From contig CAKTOT010000004.1 in NCBI GenBank assembly GCA_934590135.1, positions 1 through 60,087 of the forward strand: a stretch of 60,087 nucleotides of DNA, read 5' to 3'. The notes under the pieces were generated by a model. That model worked only from the letters and a program-made list of their open reading frames with translations. It was not told the origin of the DNA and did not search any database. The position numbers and the translations under genes are program-made. This DNA is from an uncultured Muribaculaceae bacterium (GTDB lineage Bacteria; Bacteroidota; Bacteroidia; Bacteroidales; Muribaculaceae). This document shows positions 8,467-16,833 of the stretch, piece by piece. The stretch's first letter is position 1; every line of letters starts with the position of its first letter.

Positions 8467-9398
8467 TTTGTCGTCTCGGCGATTAATTTGAGGAATTGTT
8501 CCACGTGAAACAATTGACTGCGTGTGTCTTGGCTTGTTTGGCGGGCGGCCTGACCGGCGGCGCGGAGTGTGCCGGGTTCGGCGATGATTGCTGCCAGGTT
8601 GTCGCGTAGTTCGGATGTGTCAACTGCTTCATATACAGGTATTCCGCAACGCATATAGCCTATCTGTTCGGCGGTGACGTAGGGCTTTTCGGCGATGATG
8701 GCGTGTGCTTTTTCAAGCTCTTGTCGGATGTCGAATTTGTTTCCTCGCCAGATGTATGTGTGTGCTTTGTCGGAGCGCGTGTCTCGCACTATGGGCATGA
8801 TATGGCGCGCCTTGCCTGTGCCGCAAATGGTGAATTGCATGGAGGCTTCGGGCATTTGTCGGACGGCGTCAACGGCGTTGCGCAGTAGCGTGTGATCGGT
8901 TATCTCCCCAATCCATAGGAGGTTGAGCGATGTACTTCCATCGTATTCGGCGGCTATGATGGCGGGCGTGTATTCGGCGTCAAAAGATGTGATCGGTAGT
9001 ATCGCACTTTTCTCGGGCGACACGCCGAGGCGCGCATATTGTTCTTTTTGGAGCGTGTCTTCAAATATCCATAGCGCGGTTTTGTCTAATACTTCGTCCG
9101 GAATATTACGCGGTGTGTCTTCGCAACGCAAAGGTTGATAGATGATTGCGTAGCGTGCGTTGGATTCCTTGGCAATGATCTCGGCCGAAATTGCGGCTAT
9201 GGCTTGGCGGTTGGTGTGTACGACGACGGCGTCATAGCGGCTTTTTTTGAGTATTCCGGCCAGTTGCATGGATATGACAAAACTGGGCGCGGCTGTCTCA
9301 AGGGGTGTAATCGTATTGTCGGTAGCGTTGACGGCCGCATGAAGTCTTTTTCGCGCTTGGCCGTAATGTCGCGGTGCCAAAATGTCGGCTATTAACAT
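8463..9398 (-). CDS. Glycosyltransferase-like protein (GT-B fold, divergent)
   Basis: A 311-residue protein with a GT4-like organisation but weak motifs. An N-terminal domain (about 1-140) has VVHTNRQAIAAISAEIIAKE, and a C-terminal domain has LNLLWIGEITDHTLLRNAVD, FTICGTGKARH and AHAIIAEKPYVTAEQIGYMRCGIPV, which aligns with the donor-site helix of GT-B enzymes. The canonical E-x7-E is not clear, so activity is less certain than for its neighbours. It overlaps the upstream GT2 gene by 7 bp and the downstream GT4 gene by 4 bp, in a tightly coupled trio. Near its C-terminus, codons for LFHVEQF spell out a parS site (8497-8512), so this gene also carries a chromosome-segregation element. Confidence 0.75.
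   Translation of the reverse strand: MLIADILAPRHYGQARKRLHAAVNATDNTITPLETAAPSFVISMQLAGILKKSRYDAVVVHTNRQAIAAISAEIIAKESNARYAIIYQPLRCEDTPRNIPDEVLDKTALWIFEDTLQKEQYARLGVSPEKSAILPITSFDAEYTPAIIAAEYDGSTSLNLLWIGEITDHTLLRNAVDAVRQMPEASMQFTICGTGKARHIMPIVRDTRSDKAHTYIWRGNKFDIRQELEKAHAIIAEKPYVTAEQIGYMRCGIPVYEAVDTSELRDNLAAIIAEPGTLRAAGQAARQTSQDTRSQLFHVEQFLKLIAETTK
8497..8512. promoter_or_regulatory. parS centromere-like site 1 (inside a CDS)
   Basis: The 16-mer TGTTCCACGTGAAACA differs from the general parS consensus TGTTTCACGTGAAACA at one position. ParB binds such sites to organise the origin region for segregation. It lies within the coding sequence of the divergent glycosyltransferase. The same 20 bases (AATTGTTTCACGTGGAACAA on the minus strand) occur at the second site near 13060. 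Confidence 0.8.
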
Positions 9399-10207
9399 AA
9401 TCCGTTTTCACGTAGGGTTTTACGTGCGATTTTCCATGCCATATATGTGCCGTAGGCGCGTCCTTGTGCTATCATTGCGCCGGTGCGCCCGTCCATCCAT
9501 CCGCCTTTTTCAATATAGTATTTGAAGTATGTGGCGATGGCTGTTATATGGGGACGCAAGGGGCTGATACTGTTGTATCGTGCGGCGAGTGCGGCGGCAC
9601 GTAAACGCGCCTGGGACAACTCTTTAAGTAGCATTTGCGAGTAGTTGACGGCTCGGAAATGCAGCAGTGTTCCTTCAAGTTTGTGAGGACGTAATGACTC
9701 GGGAAATGTGACTTGCTCGCGCACGTCTCGGAGGTTCCATTGGGCATAACGCTTGTTGAATAGGCGTATCATTCCGCTCCGTTTGAGTCCGGTGTGGCGG
9801 ACTTTATGCCCGAAGTAGTATTCCATAATCTTGAATGCGTACACGCGGTGGGTCAATCCTTCTTTTTTGAGTTTTATGATGGATTGGCGTAATTCGTCGT
9901 CTAATACTTCATCGGCATCTATGGCCAAAATGTAGGTGTACTTGCACAGTGAGGCTGCATACTGTCGTTGTATTCCGTAGCCTGTGAAACGTCGTTGGTA
10001 TACTTGGCATCCGGCTTTGCGGCAGATGTCCGGCGTACCATCGGTACTCCCGGAGTCTACAACTATAATTTCGTCGGCAATGCCTTCAAGAGATTTAAGA
10101 CATCGCTTGATGATGGTGGCTTCGTTGTTTGTTATTATGGTTGCCGAAATATGGGTGCTGGGCTTTTGCTCGGCTTCGTCTTGGGGAATGATGGTGCGCT
10201 CGTCCAT
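9392..10207 (-). CDS. Glycosyltransferase family 2, WaaE/KdtX-like
   Basis: A 271-residue GT-A enzyme. ISATIITNNEATIIKRCLKSL starts the nucleotide-binding domain, EIIVVDSGSTDGTPDIC follows, and the DxD-type metal site is AIDADEVLDD. The C-terminal part, with a YFGHKVRHTGLKRSG segment and a helical tail ending in a short amphipathic stretch, matches the WaaE/KdtX group (beta-1,4-glucosyl transfer to LPS inner-core heptose in enterobacteria). The ATG at 10207 was preferred over an upstream in-frame ATG at 10240, because the latter would overlap the -7 box at 10229-10236. It is the first gene of a three-gene overlapping set transcribed leftward and divergently from ybeY. Confidence 0.88.
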   Translation of the reverse strand: MDERTIIPQDEAEQKPSTHISATIITNNEATIIKRCLKSLEGIADEIIVVDSGSTDGTPDICRKAGCQVYQRRFTGYGIQRQYAASLCKYTYILAIDADEVLDDELRQSIIKLKKEGLTHRVYAFKIMEYYFGHKVRHTGLKRSGMIRLFNKRYAQWNLRDVREQVTFPESLRPHKLEGTLLHFRAVNYSQMLLKELSQARLRAAALAARYNSISPLRPHITAIATYFKYYIEKGGWMDGRTGAMIAQGRAYGTYMAWKIARKTLRENGLC

Positions 10208-10228
10208 AGGTCTGTTTTTTTCTGTATA

Positions 10229-10236
10229 CAAAGATA
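10229..10236 (-). promoter_or_regulatory. -7 promoter box for the GT2-led glycosyltransferase operon
   Basis: TATCTTTG on the minus strand matches TAnnTTTG and ends 21 nt before the ATG at 10207. A convincing -33 TTTG is not visible. Confidence 0.5.
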
Positions 10237-10240
10237 ACAC

Positions 10241-10523
10241 TATCGCCTAATTTACACACTTTCGTTTAACATTGTTTAACTTCAAATCGCGTTTTTCCTG
10301 TCCGCCCGTGCGTGAACTCGCGATTTTTGCGCCGGATTTTCGACTTAATTTTGGATTTATTACCGGTTATTTGCTGTTTTATAGGATGTTAGACTTTTTT
10401 CTGCGGGTTTCGCTTCGGATGTCATTTAGAGTGTGATTTGTTCGCTTTTAGCCTAATTATTGGTCATTTGTTCCTATTTGTGTTTTCGCCTAAATTTTTA
10501 CCCGTGTATTCGGCGTTTATTTG
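10241..10523. other. Divergent intergenic region between the GT2 operon and ybeY
   Basis: About 280 nt of AT-rich, T-rich sequence without coding potential. It separates leftward glycan genes from rightward housekeeping genes and holds the upstream parts of both promoters. I see no strong hairpin or repeat in it. Confidence 0.5.
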
Positions 10524-10531
10524 TAACTTTG
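10524..10531 (+). promoter_or_regulatory. -7 promoter box for ybeY
   Basis: TAACTTTG, a perfect TAnnTTTG box, lies 28 nt before the ybeY ATG at 10560. A -33 element is not obvious. Confidence 0.55.
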
Positions 10532-10559
10532 TAGGTTAATTGCAAAATTGTTTGCCAAG

Positions 10560-11006
10560 ATGACTGCTACTTTTCAATGGATGACGCAGAATGTCTCAAT
10601 GCCAAACTTCGATCGTGCCAAGGTCGAAGCTTGGCTCGTTGAGGTGGCCAAAGCTCACGGTCGCATCGCTCGCGATTTGTCTTACATCTTTTGTGACGAT
10701 GTCCGAATTATCGAAGTCAATAGGGAGTTTCTCCAACATGACTATTACACGGACATCATCACCTTTGATTATAGTCTCGGACGAGTAATCTCCGGCGATA
10801 TGTTTATTTCGTTGGACACAGTGGCATCAAATGCCGCCGGCATCGGCGCCGAATATTCGCAGGAGTTGTTGCGTGTCATCGTACACGGGGTGCTGCATTT
10901 GTGCGGTATCAACGACAAAGGTCCCGGCGAACGCGAGATTATGGAACGTCACGAAAACGATGCCCTGGCTCTCTACGCGTCTATGCCTGACATCGGGACG
11001 ACGTAG
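10560..11006 (+). CDS. ybeY: Endoribonuclease YbeY (16S rRNA maturation)
   Basis: A 148-residue single-domain metalloprotein of the UPF0054 family. The zinc-binding signature HGVLHLCGINDKGPGER is at about residues 108-124; the third ligand, His in many bacteria, is replaced in Bacteroidota by this Asp-Lys form. The upstream DIITFDY segment is also typical. YbeY processes the 3' end of 16S rRNA and takes part in ribosome quality control in the cytoplasm. I chose ATG 10560, 28 nt after the -7 box; a TTG at 10548 would add four residues. It lies 110 bp upstream of mnmG. Confidence 0.93.
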   Translation: MTATFQWMTQNVSMPNFDRAKVEAWLVEVAKAHGRIARDLSYIFCDDVRIIEVNREFLQHDYYTDIITFDYSLGRVISGDMFISLDTVASNAAGIGAEYSQELLRVIVHGVLHLCGINDKGPGEREIMERHENDALALYASMPDIGTT

Positions 11007-11116
11007 TATGCAGTCGGCCGGTTCATTTTGTATTATTGACGTAACCGAGTATTACTTTATATTGCTTAATTGATTAGATTTCACGCTATTAGAATTGATA
11101 ATTCTGTCCTTACGCT

Positions 11117-12994
11117 ATGAAGTTCGAATATGATGTCATCGTTGTGGGCGCGGGACACGCCGGATGCGAGGCGGCTATGGCTGCTTCGCGCTTGGGGTGT
11201 AGCACGTTGCTTGTAACTATGGATATGGACAAGGTTGCACAAATGAGTTGCAATCCGGCTGTCGGCGGTATCGCCAAAGGACAGATTGTTAGGGAAATAG
11301 ACGCTTTGGGCGGAATGATGGGCATCATTACCGACCGCACGGCTATACAGTTCAGAATGCTCAATTTAAGCAAAGGACCGGCAGTCTGGAGCCCACGCTC
11401 ACAGAGCGATCGTATGCGCTTCAGTGCCCTGTGGCGCAAGACTTTAGAGAATGCTCCGAACCTGGATATGTGGCAGGATGCGGTAGACCGTATCATCCTT
11501 CGTGATGGTCGAGCTGCCGGTGTACATACCCTAAATGGCGCAACATTTACGGCGCGTGCTGTGGTGCTGACCAACGGAACATTTCTCAATGGTCTGATGC
11601 ATATCGGTCGAACGATGTTGCCAGGCGGTCGTACGGGTGAACCGTCCAGTCACGGCATTACGGAGCAGTTGCGCGACCTCGGATTTGTCTGCGGACGTAT
11701 GAAGACCGGAACACCGGTGCGCATCGACGGCCGTAGTGTACATTTCGAATTGGCTACTCCGCAATACGGCGATGATGATTTCCATAAATTTTCGTTCCTC
11801 CCCTCTGTCCATAGGGAGTTGCGCCAATGTCCGTGTTTTACGGTAAATACCAATACTCGTACGCATGAGATTTTGCGCGAAGGTCTACCGGACTCGCCTC
11901 TGTTCAACGGACAAATCCAAAGCATCGGCCCGCGCTATTGCCCCAGCATCGAAACCAAGATTGTAACCTTCGCCGATAAGGATTCGCATCAGCTTTTCTT
12001 GGAGCCGGAAGGGGAGGACACTCAGGAATATTACCTCAACGGGTTCAGCTCTTCGCTACCCATAGATATACAAATACGCGCCATGCAGACTATCCCGGCG
12101 CTGCATGACGTGCAAATTTACCGTCCGGGATATGCCATAGAGTATGACTATTTTGACCCGACACAGTTGCGTCATACCCTCGAAACACGTCTTATTCGAG
12201 GACTGTATTTTGCCGGCCAAATCAATGGCACCACCGGATACGAGGAGGCAGCCGGACAGGGCCTTGTGGCAGGAACCAACGCGGCTCTTGCCGTACTGGG
12301 TCGTGAACCGCTGGTGCTTTCGCGCGACCAAGCATATATAGGTGTGCTCATTGATGACCTTATCACCAAAGGCGTGGATGAGCCGTATCGAATGTTCACC
12401 TCGCGAGCCGAACATCGCATACTCCTGCGTCAAGATGATGCAGATATGCGTCTGACCCCGCTTGCTTTCGACCTCGGCCTCGCCGATCAGATGCGTATGC
12501 AGGCGCTCGTGCAGAAGCGTGACGCTCGCGACGGACTTGTCGAACTGGCTCGCACCCTTACCGTAAGGGCGGGGGAGGTGGAGGCTCTGCTCGCTTCCGT
12601 CGGCTCGGCTCCTTTGCGTCAGAGCGTTCGGCTTGTCGATTTGGTGCTGAGGCCTCACTTGACAATCCCGATGCTTGCGCAGCATATTCCGACATTGGCC
12701 GAGTATATCGGAGCACTCCCGCAAGATAGGCGCGACGAGATTGTTGAGGCCGCCGAAGTACTGCTCAAGTACGAAGGGTATGTCAAGCGCGAGCAAATCA
12801 ATGTAGACAAACTTCGCCGTCTTGAGGATATTCGTATCGCCGAAGATTATGACTACTCAGGCGTCAATGCACTGTCTACCGAGGCTCGTCAAAAGCTACA
12901 AAAACATCGTCCCTCGACCATAGGTCAAGCGTCTCGCATCCCGGGAGTCAGTCCGAGTGATATCAATGTTTTGTTGCTCTTGCTGGGTCGATAA
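11117..12994 (+). CDS. mnmG: tRNA uridine-5-carboxymethylaminomethyl modification enzyme MnmG
   Basis: A 625-residue FAD enzyme, full length for the family. GAGHAGCEAA (11-20) is the FAD-binding Rossmann motif, CNPAVGGIAKGQIVREIDALGG and MLNLSKGPAVWSPRSQSDR follow, and the C-terminal helical domain (KYEGYVKREQ, IPGVSPSDINVLL) binds the tRNA and MnmE. With MnmE it installs cmnm5 at U34 of tRNAs that read split codon boxes. MnmG (GidA) genes are often near the origin of replication, which fits the two parS sites nearby. MnmE is not in the window. Confidence 0.97.
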   Translation: MKFEYDVIVVGAGHAGCEAAMAASRLGCSTLLVTMDMDKVAQMSCNPAVGGIAKGQIVREIDALGGMMGIITDRTAIQFRMLNLSKGPAVWSPRSQSDRMRFSALWRKTLENAPNLDMWQDAVDRIILRDGRAAGVHTLNGATFTARAVVLTNGTFLNGLMHIGRTMLPGGRTGEPSSHGITEQLRDLGFVCGRMKTGTPVRIDGRSVHFELATPQYGDDDFHKFSFLPSVHRELRQCPCFTVNTNTRTHEILREGLPDSPLFNGQIQSIGPRYCPSIETKIVTFADKDSHQLFLEPEGEDTQEYYLNGFSSSLPIDIQIRAMQTIPALHDVQIYRPGYAIEYDYFDPTQLRHTLETRLIRGLYFAGQINGTTGYEEAAGQGLVAGTNAALAVLGREPLVLSRDQAYIGVLIDDLITKGVDEPYRMFTSRAEHRILLRQDDADMRLTPLAFDLGLADQMRMQALVQKRDARDGLVELARTLTVRAGEVEALLASVGSAPLRQSVRLVDLVLRPHLTIPMLAQHIPTLAEYIGALPQDRRDEIVEAAEVLLKYEGYVKREQINVDKLRRLEDIRIAEDYDYSGVNALSTEARQKLQKHRPSTIGQASRIPGVSPSDINVLLLLLGR

Positions 12995-13059
12995 GCCGTT
13001 TCACCTGCCGTGTGTCACACGACTCTAAAATATGCAAAGACAAAGAATTAAGTACAAAT

Positions 13060-13075
13060 TGTTTCACGTGGAACA
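13060..13075. promoter_or_regulatory. parS centromere-like site 2 (mnmG-apt intergenic)
   Basis: TGTTTCACGTGGAACA is the reverse complement of site 1 and one base from the parS consensus. It sits between mnmG and apt, about 4.55 kb from site 1. The surrounding gap (12995-13206) has no gene. Confidence 0.82.
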
Positions 13076-13206
13076 AATTCCCGAGTGTGCTCGCCTGAGT
13101 GGTAGTCGTTCGGGATTATAATTGATAAAGGCAATAGCCTCGGCCAATATTTAGCCGGTATTTAGACAACAACATATTCTATATATTCACTCCATAATTC
13201 GTAAAA

Positions 13207-13725
13207 ATGGAATATATCAAATCAAAAATTCGTGACGTCAAGGATTTCCCCACAAAGGGTGTACTCTTCAAGGACCTCACCACTGTATTCAAAGACCCTC
13301 GTGCCCTCCATGTCATCGGATGGGATCTTTCTCAACTGTATCGCGACAAGGGTATCACTAAGGTCGTGGGCATAGAGAGCCGCGGATTTATCGGCGGCAG
13401 CATCCTGGCTTTTGAACTTGGAGCAGGATTTGTGCCGGCACGTAAGCCGGGCAAACTTCCCGCTGACACTGTACGTGCCGAGTATAAAAAGGAGTATGGC
13501 ACTGACGTCATCGAAATGCACCGTGATGCCATAGGTCCGGACGATATCGTCGTATTGCATGATGATGTGCTCGCCACCGGTGGTACAATGGCCGCCGCTT
13601 ACGAACTGGTGAAAAGTATGAACCCTAAAAAAGTTTATATCAATTTCATCATCGAACTGAGCGCTCTCAACGGCCGCGCGGCTTTGCCTGCTGATGCCGA
13701 GGTGACTTCGCTGATCGTTTATTGA
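13207..13725 (+). CDS. apt: Adenine phosphoribosyltransferase
   Basis: A 172-residue type I phosphoribosyltransferase that converts adenine and PRPP to AMP in purine salvage. The N-terminal part KDFPTKGVLFKDLTTVFKD and the VVGIESRGFIGGSILAFELG segment are typical of APRT, and the PRPP-binding loop VVLHDDVLATGGTMAA is at about 116-131. Length and order fit the family exactly. It is monocistronic, with a parS site upstream and a candidate terminator hairpin downstream. Confidence 0.95.
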   Translation: MEYIKSKIRDVKDFPTKGVLFKDLTTVFKDPRALHVIGWDLSQLYRDKGITKVVGIESRGFIGGSILAFELGAGFVPARKPGKLPADTVRAEYKKEYGTDVIEMHRDAIGPDDIVVLHDDVLATGGTMAAAYELVKSMNPKKVYINFIIELSALNGRAALPADAEVTSLIVY

Positions 13726-13815
13726 TCTGACTGCGACATTGATGGGGTGAGCATGTTTCGCCTTGTCGAGGTCGTTTGCGTCCTCGGCGGCGTCGAAAGT
13801 CGCCTCGCATCTGAG

Positions 13816-13871
13816 TGGAAGACTCCCTGCTGTTTTTTTTCGCGGGGAGTCTTCACCCGTATAATATTTTT
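13816..13871 (+). terminator. Candidate terminator hairpin after apt
   Basis: A perfect 10-bp inverted repeat, GAAGACTCCC (13818-13827) with GGGAGTCTTC (13845-13854), encloses a 17-nt loop containing eight T. A T-rich tail (13866-13871) follows about 12 nt later. The large loop and spaced T-run make it an imperfect intrinsic terminator. Confidence 0.5.
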
Positions 13872-13926
13872 TAGAAAGGGTTGAACTTTGTTTTTGCTTT
13901 GTTTTTGCGTGAGGCAGAGTTCTTGT

Positions 13927-13968
13927 TTACTTGTATTTCTTACTTGTATTTTTTTACTTGTGTTTTTT
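13927..13968 (+). repeat. Three tandem T-rich repeats before uvrC
   Basis: Units of 13, 14 and 15 nt, each starting TTACTTGT (13927-13939, 13940-13953, 13954-13968), lie just upstream of uvrC. The copies differ in the length of the T-run, which suggests slippage. Their effect on uvrC expression is unknown. Confidence 0.6.
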
Positions 13969-14001
13969 AGGGATTGTTTGACCCCGTATCGCTACTGATT
14001 T

Positions 14002-15861
14002 ATGGCTATGCACGAAAAGTCTCCCGAATTGAAGGAGAAAATTTCTTTTTTGCCGGATACCCCGGGCGTATACACGTATTATGACGCCAAGGGTAAGGTG
14101 ATATATGTCGGCAAGGCCAAGAACTTGAAGCGGCGTGTGTCTTCGTATTTCAATCGTACACACGAGTCATTACGCACCAATATGCTTGTGGATTCCATCG
14201 CTGATATGTCGTATATCGTGGTACCTACCGAGCAGGATGCACTCAATCTCGAAAATTCGATGATTAAGGAGTACAAGCCTAAGTATAATGTCTTGCTCAA
14301 GGACGATAAGTCATACCCATGGATTGTCGTCACCAATGAACTGTATCCGCGCGTTTATTTGACGCGTCAATATGTCCGTAACGGCAGCAAGTACTTCGGC
14401 CCGTACACCAACGGCGCTATGGCCAAGGCCGTGCTCGGCCTATTGGGCGAGATGTTTCCCATACGCACATGCCGTATCCCCATCACCGAAGCATCGGTAA
14501 AGCGCGGCAAGGCGCGCGTATGCCTCAAGTATCATATACATAAATGTCGCGGATGCTGTGTCGGCAAGATTTCACCCGAGGAATATAATAAATACATCGA
14601 CCACATCAAGCAGATATTGCGCGGCGAGACACACGAGCTGATGGTGCACCTGCGTGACGAGATGCAGCACCTTGCTTCGGAGTTGCGCTTTGAGGAAGCA
14701 CAGGAGCTTAAGGTGCAATACGATCTCATTGCCCAATATCGCAGCCGTAGCGTGATTATATCGCAGATAATCAACGAGATAGATGTCTTTGGCGTTGATG
14801 ACGAGGATGATAATGTGTATATAAATTATATGCACGTCAGTCGCGGTGCGGTAGTACGCTCGGTCACATTGCGTTACCGTCGTAATATGGACGAGGGGGT
14901 GGGGCAGTTGTTGGCGTATGCCATGGACGAGATAGCCTCGGCCTTCGGGGTGGTATATGATGAAGTTTTGGTGCCCGAGTTGCCGGACGTTGAAATGCCG
15001 TCCGTGACTTTCACCGTCCCACAGCGTGGCGATCGTGCCAAGCTTTTGGATGTATCGCGCCGCAATGCACGTCAGGCTCGCATCGATGACCTCAAGCACC
15101 TGGCCAAACACAACCCCGAGGAACGCGTAATGCGCACGCTCGAGCAAATCAAGTCGGACTTCCGGCTTAACGTGTTGCCACATCATATCGAGTGCTTTGA
15201 CAACTCTAATATCCAGGGCTCCAATCCCGTGGCATCTTGTGTTGTGTTTCGCGACGCGCGCCCGTGCAAGCGCGACTATCGTCATTTCAAGATTAAGACC
15301 GTTGTAGGGGCCAACGACTTTGCTTCGATGAAGGAGGTGCTTACACGCCGGTATACGCGGCTTATGGAGGAGGGAAATGATTTGCCGCAACTCATTGTCG
15401 TTGATGGCGGTAAGGGTCAACTCAGCTCGGCCGTGGAGGCTCTGGACGAGATGGGTCTGCGCGGGCGCATAGCCGTGGTGGGCATTGCCAAACGCTTGGA
15501 GGAGATATACTTCCCCGGCGATAGTGTCCCCTTGTATATTGACAAGTCCAGCGAGTCGTTGCGTGTTGTCCAACACCTGCGTGACGAAGCACACCGCTTC
15601 GGCATTACGTTTCATCGCGACTTGCGCAGCAAGGGGCAGACCGTCAGTGTATTAGATGAAATACGAGGCGTCGGTCCAGCGACGCGTGATGCCTTATTGA
15701 AGCACTTTCGCAGTGTGGCGGCCATACGACGTGCGGCGCCCGAAGACCTCGCCGCCGTCATCGGGCCGGCTAAAGCGGCACTGGTACACAGCGCTTTATG
15801 CACGGATGCCGATGCGGCTGATGCCGGCGACAAGCTCGGATTCCCGGCACCTGAGTTATAG
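14002..15861 (+). CDS. uvrC: Excinuclease ABC subunit C
   Basis: A 619-residue nucleotide-excision-repair nuclease. Domain order is canonical: GIY-YIG nuclease (GVYTYYDAKGKVIYVGKAKN, about 20-45), a cysteine cluster (CRIPITE, then CLKYHIHKCRGCC near 170-190) that in UvrC proteins can hold an iron-sulfur cluster, the UVR helix hairpin (about 220-245), the RNase H-like second nuclease (ECFDNSNIQGSNPVASCVVF) and C-terminal helix-hairpin-helix motifs (DEIRGVGPATRDALLKHF). It makes both incisions around a lesion marked by UvrAB. ATG 14002 fits the family start. It stands alone between the apt terminator and the HAD gene. Confidence 0.97.
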   Translation: MAMHEKSPELKEKISFLPDTPGVYTYYDAKGKVIYVGKAKNLKRRVSSYFNRTHESLRTNMLVDSIADMSYIVVPTEQDALNLENSMIKEYKPKYNVLLKDDKSYPWIVVTNELYPRVYLTRQYVRNGSKYFGPYTNGAMAKAVLGLLGEMFPIRTCRIPITEASVKRGKARVCLKYHIHKCRGCCVGKISPEEYNKYIDHIKQILRGETHELMVHLRDEMQHLASELRFEEAQELKVQYDLIAQYRSRSVIISQIINEIDVFGVDDEDDNVYINYMHVSRGAVVRSVTLRYRRNMDEGVGQLLAYAMDEIASAFGVVYDEVLVPELPDVEMPSVTFTVPQRGDRAKLLDVSRRNARQARIDDLKHLAKHNPEERVMRTLEQIKSDFRLNVLPHHIECFDNSNIQGSNPVASCVVFRDARPCKRDYRHFKIKTVVGANDFASMKEVLTRRYTRLMEEGNDLPQLIVVDGGKGQLSSAVEALDEMGLRGRIAVVGIAKRLEEIYFPGDSVPLYIDKSSESLRVVQHLRDEAHRFGITFHRDLRSKGQTVSVLDEIRGVGPATRDALLKHFRSVAAIRRAAPEDLAAVIGPAKAALVHSALCTDADAADAGDKLGFPAPEL

Positions 15862-15989
15862 TAAACCGGCCAAATGCAGGAAAAAACCTAAAGCCTCGGC
15901 CACGTGTCTCGGTCACGAGTCCAAGGTCATAAGCACGGACGGCCGAAAAACGACCCGGTCAATCGCGACAGCCGTTGCGAAAAATTTGC

Positions 15990-15997
15990 TAACTTTG
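15990..15997 (+). promoter_or_regulatory. -7 promoter box upstream of the HAD phosphatase gene
   Basis: TAACTTTG followed by CA matches the Bacteroidota -7 consensus and lies about 140 nt before the ATG at 16136. It would give a long leader containing the tandem 26-bp repeat. Confidence 0.5.
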
Positions 15998-16064
15998 CAA
16001 CCCGTACGCGCCGACAACCGGACACCACACATACATCGGTAAGCCACGGCAGCACCTTCAGTCC

Positions 16065-16116
16065 GGCGCTTGTGGTCACGTAAAGACAATGGCGCTTGTG
16101 ACCTCGTAAAGACAAT
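16065..16116 (+). repeat. Tandem 26-bp duplication in the HAD gene leader
   Basis: Two directly adjacent 26-bp units (16065-16090 and 16091-16116) match at 23 of 26 positions, ending in GTAAAGACAAT. They lie between the -7 box and the start codon, in the predicted 5' leader. Confidence 0.8.
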
Positions 16117-16135
16117 TAAGAAATAAGTAAAAACA

Positions 16136-16762
16136 ATGATACGAAACATACTCTTTGACCTCGGCGGAGTCATTATGGACATCGACAAAAACCATTGTGT
16201 CAAAGCATTTCAAGACATGGGCTTTGCCGCAATAGGGGAGTTCTTGGGTGATTACGCCCAAAAAGGCGCCTTTGCCGACCTTGAATCCGGTCGTATAGAC
16301 GCCGCCGAATTTCGCCGAATTATTCGTCCGCATTTGCCGGAGGGCACAACCGATTTGGCCATAGACCGGGCCTTCTGCGAGTTCCTCATCGGCATTCCGG
16401 TGCGACGACTGGAGGCTTTGCGCGAATTGCGTCGTCAGGGACTGGGGGTATATATGCTCTCCAACACCAATCCGATAATGTGGAACAGTAAAATCGGCGA
16501 GGAGTTCGGTAAAGAAGGCCTGCGTCGTGAAGATTATTTCGATGGGATGGTGACATCCTTCGAAGCTCGATCGATGAAGCCCTCTCCCGAGATTTTCAAT
16601 TACGCTGCCGAGCAGCTGGGTATCGTCCCGGCCGAGACCTTGTTCTTGGACGATGGCGAGGCTAATGTCCGCGCTGCCGAGGCTCTGGGCTGGCATGCCG
16701 CGCTTGTACGCCCCGGAGTTGAGTTCGATGCCCTGTTGCGCGATTTGGGTGTCTGCAAATAA
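16136..16762 (+). CDS. HAD-family hydrolase (phosphatase, subfamily IA)
   Basis: A 208-residue haloacid-dehalogenase-superfamily protein. Motif I is FDLGGVIMDID (about 7-17), where the second Asp of the DxD pair is replaced by Gly as in the YihX/alpha-D-glucose-1-phosphatase-like branch. The cap follows, then motif II (MLSNTN), the motif III lysine (MKPSPEIF) and motif IV (FLDDGEANVRAAEALGW). It should remove phosphate from a small metabolite in the cytoplasm; the substrate is unknown. The leader carries a tandem 26-bp repeat. ribF starts 71 bp downstream, so the two may share a transcript. Confidence 0.88.
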   Translation: MIRNILFDLGGVIMDIDKNHCVKAFQDMGFAAIGEFLGDYAQKGAFADLESGRIDAAEFRRIIRPHLPEGTTDLAIDRAFCEFLIGIPVRRLEALRELRRQGLGVYMLSNTNPIMWNSKIGEEFGKEGLRREDYFDGMVTSFEARSMKPSPEIFNYAAEQLGIVPAETLFLDDGEANVRAAEALGWHAALVRPGVEFDALLRDLGVCK

Positions 16763-16833
16763 GCCTTACGAGTGCCCGTTTCGACGCAAATACCCGAATC
16801 AAGATACGACAAAATTCGGTCACACTTATTCCG

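Noticed and set aside
13009..13021. Palindrome CGTGTGTCACACG after mnmG considered as an operator or terminator
   Set aside because: A one-base loop cannot form a hairpin, and there is no second copy nearby to support an operator.
14572..15615. 347-codon minus-strand ORF over uvrC
   Set aside because: UvrC is complete and canonical on the plus strand; the antisense frame has no motif.
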